Below are positions 52,201-61,200 of a stretch of 64,000 nt of DNA, in pieces. Source of the stretch: Antedon bifida (lineage: Eukaryota > Echinodermata > Crinoidea > Comatulida > Antedonidae); contig OY727095.1 of assembly GCA_963402885.1 (NCBI GenBank), forward strand, positions 26,727,001-26,791,000. The letters run 5' to 3'. The notes under the pieces were generated by a model. That model saw only the letters and a list, made by a program, of their open reading frames with translations, searched no databases and was not told where the DNA came from. The position numbers and the translations under genes are program-made. Positions within the stretch are counted from its first letter, which is position 1, and each line of letters starts with the position of its first letter.

Positions 52201-55200
52201 TCTAACTAAATTTAATTAGTAAATAGGGTTACATCAGGTGTTTAAAATCAGTATAATATATACCATCGAGTAAACATTCTAGAAGTGAGGCGCGATTTAC
52301 CGAATTTTGCCCTTACGTAGCCTACATTTATAATAGAAATCTCCATTATTGTGTTGAACAATATTTCTGTTGCTCATTGGATACTTAGTGAAAGTTAAGC
52401 TGGAAGGTCCAATTTGGTAGCTATCCCTATTAAGTCTAGGAACCAATTTGGCTACTTTTTAGGTTATATAAGGAATAAATATTCCAGGTGGCTCACTTTG
52501 GAGCTTGACCTTGGCCTTGAGATCAGTTGTAGTTGGAAAGCCAGTGGAAAGCTAGGTGGATGTGTCCTCACAACAAGAATAGTAGTATTAGTATAGCTAT
52601 GTTCAACTATAGTAGATGGCAATGTAGGCCTATATGTTCTGGTACAAAATAGTTAGCACAATCTTTGGTGAGTTTTAAGTTTATTACCTTTATTGATGGA
52701 TTTATACTGTATTTATGTTGTTATGGTGGTTGAGCCATTTGGGCCACACCTTAATTTGCTATTGGCTATATGCATACTCACCTGTTGTTTAAAGTGTATT
52801 TAGTTATTATCTAGCCTGAATTATGCATTAATTAGTTTGTATAACTTTACTATTATTGTTTGCTATTGTCTTATTACTGAGAGATATTTTTGTTGTTTCA
52901 GTTAATCTTAATCGTTTTATGAATGGACATTAAAGATTCGCATTAACAGTGTGCTTAAAATTATTGATTTGGCCAGAACATAAGCAATTTGCACAAACTA
53001 TTTTGACTAAACCAAAGGTAATTTGTCTTTAATAAGTTTCAATACTTGTTTACATTTATCACGACCTATGCTTATTTATATAACTACATAGTGATATTTA
53101 CCAATAGACAAATATCGCAATGAATATCTTAATGAAGGAAAAACTGTATAGAACTTACTACAAGTTACAAGCCATCCTGTCCATTGTCCATTCTCGCAAG
53201 TTCGTACGTTTGCATTATCAAGTCTAAATTTACCAACATCACGACAACGAGTTATTAGATTCGTACCCGACGGAAAAGTTGTGTCTGACGAAGTTGCGGG
53301 ATCTAAATCGTACCTATTGTTGATATTGATTACGGTATTTGCACTTATCGTTGGCTTTAAGCAGTCCTGCTGTTCTTTATTTCTCTCAATTTCAGGGTCT
53401 GGTTCTGTATCAAATAAATATTGTGAGTCCGATATTAATAAGGCCTGTTTATTTTACGGACGATAATGAACGACGATAAATAGATATACATTTGCTTAGA
53501 GAGAACAGGGAAATCAGAAATGTTTTGATGCTACTGTTGAACTAAATGATAACGATATATGTTGTCTTTAAAGAAAATAATATTTTTTAAAAATCCAATC
53601 AAATATAAACGTCATAGTCAATAATAACAATACTCTTGCTGTGTCGTCATGATATTATTGCTCTTACTATCATGAATTCATCTGATTGGATTGGACTTAA
53701 ATTCAGCATAACTGGTTATCTAATAGTTCTATGTTCGATTTATTTTTGTATGTACTACTGTACGTGGATCGTTATCGTCCTAGTATAAATCGACCTTTAT
53801 TCAACAAGTTTATTATTCTTTTAGTTTATTAAAAACATGTAATAAAACTCGTCATCACCATCGCCATCGCCATCGCCACCTCCACCGCGTTAACTTGATT
53901 GTTTTTGTTATTCTTTGTATATATATATATATATATATATATATTTAATTGTATGAATAGTTATGTCAACTTCATCATTGTTTAGTTGATGCAATAAAAG
54001 GAATTGAAATAAAAAAACAACGTTAAAATGATTTACCACAAACATGCCTGGTATCCTCATCGAAAATAATTGTTGATTCTTGACAATACCCTGTTAAAGC
54101 TCTTTTTCCGTTGGGAAAAATAAAACCTGTATTACATGTTATATAGACTGTGGCACCATTTTCTGCTAAGCTTTCTTTTGTTCTGGCACTGTCAACATAC
54201 ACAACTGAATTCAGTACCGTTGGAATTTGACAGGATAACTCTGTTAGTTTGAATAATCATAAAAATAATAAAAACACTAGAGTGTAATGATGGTGATATA
54301 TTTTGCCTTTTCTAATATTCATACTGTATATCTTCCACATGTGCATTATAATACTGTCTTACCAAAGGGCGTGCAGCGCATTGTGTTGAACCAACGCTGG
54401 ACTATCGCCGCATTGTATCCTAATATATAAGTCAATGCACTTACTGTATATTTTCCTAACCCTATCCACGCAGGTGTATTAAATGGGTACTCGGTTAGAT
54501 CAAGTCAAAACTTTACGCTGATTACTACCTGCATTATAGTAGTAGTTTACGTGTTTGATCCAAAAATGACCAGGGTAATAATGCAAAGCGCCTATGAGCA
54601 TGATTACTCATGAAAGGGCGCAATATAAATGTGGTATTATTATTTTATTATTATGTTTTTTGGGCTTGGGTGAGAATAATATGAAACTGATAAATTGTTT
54701 TTTTTATTCATTTAAATCAATATAATACAATAAAGACACAATTGTACAGCAATGTGTAATATATTTCTGGTGACACCACAACATTTTTAAATTACCTTCT
54801 TCAGAAACTTCACAAGCTACTACACCAAATCGTAGACTTAATTTTCCATACCATTCCAATGGATATACTTTTACATATTGTGCATAGACCTTCTCAGGAA
54901 ATAATTGTTGAGAGACACCATTTCTATTCACATTCCCTACAAGTACCTGAAAATTTAAAGAAATGGTTATTTTGAAAATTATCGTCATTTAAGGTCGATT
55001 TATTAGTCTGCTGTAATGTGCTACTTTAGGTAGAACGATATTTGAATAACTATTGATGGTGGCGATTAAAGATAGATGAATATGAACGAATCTTTGCCAA
55101 TATACATACAAAATAACACTTCATCCAGAGTCCTGCAAACTCTTTATCTCGCGGTCTAAAATCCCGGCACCAATCCGAGGCACAAACACTCAGCTAGACC

Positions 55201-58200
55201 AGGCAAATATAAAGGACTGCATGTCACCATGGTTAGGGCTGAGGTAAAAAATAGAATTCCTAAAATATTCCATATTATAGACCTCTGTATTCCCGGATAT
55301 TGTAATTTGTTTGTTTAAAGGAGACAAATTCAGCTGATCCACCGGCCAATTTCAGGAAAAAAGCTTTACATTAGGACAAAATTTGGCAATAATATTCATC
55401 ATCTCGACACTTCACAATTGTAATCTACTGTACGTATTGCTTTAAAAATTAAAGCGCTTACGACGTTAAAAAACTTCCCAAATCTCTGAAAATTTAAGCT
55501 CAGGTACAGGCATGAATTTTAAATACAATATCTGGTTAATTGTACATAAATCAAATATTTGTAATAGAAATCAAAACAAAAAAACATGAATTTCACTTAA
55601 ACTGATTAAATACAAAATTTCGCAAAATAGGTCATTTAACCTAATGTAATAACATATCTGGCGACTCCCTAGAAGGTGAAAAAAGATGGTGGATATACGA
55701 TGGATAAGTTTGGCTATAGCATTAAAATAAAACTATGAAGTTGAATACAAATACTAGAAACGTAAAATTAACGTTATACCTATATTTAGTTAAAAAAAAT
55801 ATTTTTTACAACAACGTTTATTTTTTCTAGTTTTTTTAAAATTCCTCTTTATTTACAACATTTGTGTAAAAATAATATATTTTTAATTTTTATTTTCAAC
55901 AAGCTCATGTAACACAAATAAAGTACCAACAGTTATGAAACATAGGGGAAACTATAGATCGATAATTATTGGAATGTATAATCAACAGACATTTTCTGCC
56001 CGCACCTGGCCTTTAAAACATCTTTAATAAAACAAAACAGACAAATTGTTAAAATTAATATTTATATTTTTTAGTATTTTATGGTAAATAGGACATTTAA
56101 TCTTCGGTAGCAGCAAGACATTTCCAGGTATGTAACCTTTGTTCCACTGTTGAAAACATCTTGAAATGTATTTCAACTTACCGCATCTTCTCCGCGTTCA
56201 TTTTGCACTGTAAATTCTTCTGAAGAAATATCTTTTTTGTAGCCAACTTTATAAAGCGTAACCCAATAATCGTCAATGTAATGTCCTTGTGTCTGTGTCC
56301 CATACACTTTCATTGTTTCACGTAGATCTACTTTTAACCACTCTCCTACGATGTCTTGGTTGGGTATCCATGCACCATTCATACGATACAACCGACCATT
56401 GGTGGCATAGTTGGCTCCATCAATAGAAGATGCTTCAAACTCCTGATTTGCATGACGGACAAGTGTTGTGCATTCAACTAGTGACAAAATAAAATAAAAA
56501 TTATACATTGTTATCAACATAACAAATTAAAAGTTATACAAATTTATTTAGACAATAAAAAAACTTGGCAAAATTTAAACTTATACACCACAATATTAAT
56601 GGAAATAATGAATTCAAGAAGAGGAAAGGCAGAACATTGACAACAAAAAAAGAAGAAAAAAGAATCTGATTTTTTACATTATATATTGTATATATACAAT
56701 TTGGTAATATTTCTTCATATAAAACAATTGTTGAATAACATAACGTTTCAAAAGTTGAAATCTTAACAATGGACGGTTGTGTACAAATTGTTTATTTTTA
56801 AATAAACAATTTGTACACAACTAAACTAAAAATGATTACTTAAGATGTGAACAAATTAGTAAACAAACCTAGTGGTGTTGACCACACTACCCTAATCAAG
56901 ATGGTAAGCGACGGAAGGAACATAGAATAAATAGTTAGGCATTAGTACATTTATAGACGTAGTTATTATTTTGTTATTTCTTGAAATAATACATCCAAAC
57001 TTACATTCTGTATCTAAAATACAATCAGGGAGTTCCGAGAATTCAGGCAGCCATTGGTAGTTACCAGTACGTGTATTTAGTTTGCATGTGCGCTCAAAAC
57101 CACGAAGTGTTGCCATATAGTTTGAACCAAAGCAACCTAGACGAATCTTACTGTCTATATTCAAACTATCTGAATAACTAAACCATCCATTTCCTGGGTT
57201 TCTGTGCAATGTGCAATATCGATCTGAATTATAGACGGCCTCTGAAATAAAACAGGTTAACTTCATTTAATAAAACAGTTCATTACAGCTTTTAGGAACT
57301 ATTGAATCAGGAGTACAACTTTACAAAACAAATACTTGAGTAACTTGAGTGTAATTGAAAATGTATATCCCCAAAACCAAATCATAGATCAATAATAATG
57401 TTAATAATTAAGATATTCAACAGAACAGCAGCAGGTAATCATATTATAGGTGTTATAAAATATATAATGTTATATGTAAATATTATACATCCCTTATTCA
57501 TCTTTGATAAATAGCCGCTGTGCAACCAATCTTAGAGTTAATAGAAATAAATGTAAACACTGTAGAATATATTTTATAACACCTAAATAAATTCCTGTCA
57601 TTTGATTGGACGATTGTGGGTCACATGGCGTGCAATAGTACGCACTATTAAACGATGGTTTAATAGTACTTTTTTTGTGTACGAAAACAAAATCTTTTCG
57701 CGTTTGGAAAATATTTTTTTATACTGTTGCTTTTGAAATACAACAGCGCCGCCTATGTTGTACTTTCGTCGTGAAACGTGAAAGATTGAATTTATGACTG
57801 AAAAAAAAAAGAAAATTATAATTAGCCTAGATGAGTTCCAGTTGCCTGTCGAAGTTTCGTATTTGGTATTGCTGCATTTCATCGTAGCTAGTAGGCCTAG
57901 GCCTGTTAGTAATTTGGCTAGGCCTAGGCGTGTTAGCCTTGGTAGGCCTAGGATTGTTTGGTCGTTTGTTGACATAATTAACACTACAGTAGTTGTGTTT
58001 ATAACATCCATATGAATATAATATTTAATATATTATTAAAAACCAAATGTTACTGTTTTAATCAAAGTGAATCAAATGTAGGCCTACCTTTTATTTGATT
58101 CTAATAACAGGAATCTATTTAGATGTTATATAAACAAATAATGAATTTTTTTTATATTCGTGTAAATGGTACAAATATTGACATTTGGTGAATGATGAAA

Positions 58201-61200
58201 GGTTATATATCAACTCGGCTTCGCCTCGTTAAAATATAACCTTTCATCATTCACCTCATGCCATTATTTGTACCATTACAATCATAAACATTGATTATTT
58301 GTATAATATTCGGCACACACTTCACTACATGCAGAACATCGTTTGAGCATAGTCGCAGATGGGTTGGTCTTATTTATGAAGCTAGCATCATACTTTTATT
58401 TCTTTCGTGAACTTTTTGTGATCTACAGGTTTCATTTATATATATATATTTTTCTACATGTTCGGATTTGTTTTCATGATTTAGGAATTCTAAATTGCAG
58501 CCATTCATATTCGTGAACTTTGTGATCTACAGGTTTCATTTCTATTTTTAAATGTTTTAAACATTTTTCTCCATGTTTGGATTTGTTTTCTTGATTCATG
58601 AATTCTAAATTGCAGCCATTACTCTGGTAGTGACATAATAAAATAATAACATGAAAGTATCCATTAACTTTTCGTGGATTTACCTGTTATACATTGCGGC
58701 ACTTGCAATACTATACTGTCACATTGTAGAACATCATCTCCCACATTTCTTGGATGTGAAGAATCACAATTGAACTGGATAGTGTTTGGGTGGCGGATGC
58801 TACTACCGATATAAGTACCAGATTCGTAAGAGCCGTATTTTGGTGGCTGTGCAATATTACAGCTTGCTAAACAATTGTGATATAAAAATATAATATATGT
58901 TGATATGGATTTATACTCTGAAAATCATGCTATCAATATAATGAATAATAATACAATAAATAAATTGTAATCGTAAATAGTTAATATGTACCGATGGGCT
59001 TATAATAACAACAATCATAATTTTGAAACAAATATTAATACAATTTTTTTATTTTTTTATTTTAATCAGTATAAATATGCAAAAGAAAAACAAAACCGAC
59101 ACAGCGGTGACATGAGGCAGAACAAATATTAAAAGAAAAATAGGCATATTGTATTAATATTTAAAAATATTGTATAATTAAAATTAAAATGATATTAATA
59201 TAAACTTACGTTTTTCACATCTAGGTGCGTCATAGCTCCAGCTACCAGTAGCCAAACAATCACTCTTTGGAGTTCCGCTAATAATATGTGGATTGTTACA
59301 CTTAACACTCCTTTCCACATCTCTTCTGATAACTCCTTCAGAAGGTTGATAATTCTCATCATTCAACGTGTACGTTACTGTCGCGTGTTCGATTTCCACA
59401 ATGGGGCAAGTTGCTAATAATAATAATTACATTATTGATGAGTGTAAGATGATATATAAATGCTTTAATACAATATAATGTAATGCAAATGCGCATAAAT
59501 TACGCTGAGCGGCTCTAAAGTAAGTCTAAAAGATTTAGGTGCACATCTTTTAGATATTACGTCTATCTGATGGTCACTGAATTATCGGTAAAAACAAAAC
59601 AACAACGGAAACAGAAAGTAGAAAGAAAAGATATTTTACAATCACAATGAATGAATAAACTTACGAAGTCTTTCACACGTGACTCGAGGAAATTGCCCAC
59701 GTCTGCAAGTCACGGAAGTTTTACTGGGTTCGAAATGGATATCATCACAGGTAAATGTTGCCTTGGTATTTACTTCATACACACCATTTCTAGGAAACTT
59801 ACTGTACTCGATGTTTAAATGATCTTCGCCGGACAGTGGTGGGCAAGGCGCTTTACAAGATAAATAAATAAAATAATTTTTAATATAAAATATTTTTATT
59901 AAATTCCAAATGCAATACAAGTTTACTCTATATATGCTTATGATTATTATAACCGTACATTCATTATTTTCGATCATATTTTTTTGGATAATAAGAAATA
60001 GGAAAACAATCAATTCAGTTCCTATACGGTTAGTAGTTATTATCATGTTTAAAATATGAACCTTCAGCAATTTACCTTCTACACATTCAGGAGCATTGAG
60101 ATCTTCATTCTGACACATCAACGTTAAGACATCATTTGAGGTATAACCATTGTGACACGTGAACGTTACTGTCTGTCCGTACGTCAAGATAGGGAACGGT
60201 GTATCTTTTTCGCTGTTGGCCACATATGGTATATCACATGTTACTGTGAATGAACAAAAAGTTGAACATTACCACTTTTTATTATACGCATAATAGTCAC
60301 CACTGCCATGCGGAACCGAGCATCAATGGCCGCTTACCGATGCATACATGTTGATTCGTTGTAATGATTGCAGTATGATGCTGTGTGCGAATTATTTTTA
60401 AGGAAATGTTGCGTAATGCATATATGTATATTGTATGCAAGTGTGAATCCTAGTCAATATAAAAACGTATTTCCAGATCGAGAATAAGATATTTCTACTG
60501 TTATTGTACTAGTAATAAAGATATAATAGTCAGGTGGCTTAGCGACTAAAACGTTACACGGTGGACAAAAGCACCAAATTTGGCATGAGGCTTCTTTTAG
60601 ACGTACTAATTGATTTTTGCCTAGGAGCCACCCGATCAGCTTCCGATTTTCCAAGATGGCGGCCAAAATCCAAAATGGCTGCCAGTAAATTGGTATATCA
60701 TATATATCTGGCTGTAAAAGTTACAAATAGACAAATAATGTACTGAATCAAGAATTTCTGAGGTCAGTAAAACCGATTCAGGAAATATTATATAAAGTGA
60801 GTTCCAAGATGGCGCCCAAAAATAAAAAATGGTAGCCATTGAAATTGAAATACATATAATCGTATACAAAGTCACAAATAGTCCATTCCTAATGTATTTT
60901 AGTCTGCAAATCAGAAGGAAAGTGCAAGCATTGCATTTTATAAATTGATAAACCGTGCTAGTTATAAAAACCCATGTTATCAAATTTCTAAAGTTTTTCT
61001 TTGACCTTTGACCTCAATTTGAAGATTTTATTCCAACTGAAAACAAAATAACCATATCTCCGCAACGCTTACATTAAATTAAATAATTTTAGTGTCAAAT
61101 TATTAGGAAGATGCATATTAATATTCATCCTAATAGAAAAATTTGTCACAAAATGGCCGGAAGTATGATTTTTGGTATTTTTGACCTTTGACCTACATGT

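Noticed and set aside
53281-53466. Plus-strand 61-codon ORF over the CCP exon
   Set aside because: It is the antisense shadow of the exon at 53159-53404, which has splice sites and cysteine spacing in its favour.
57598-58011. 137-codon minus-strand ORF as a gene
   Set aside because: It lies inside repeat family R3, has Ile/Phe low-complexity stretches from an AAAG-type tract, and overlaps a plus-strand ORF of the same quality.
60636-60983. 115-codon minus-strand ORF as an exon or transposase
   Set aside because: It falls across the terminal repeat of the foldback element and has no transposase motif or splice support.
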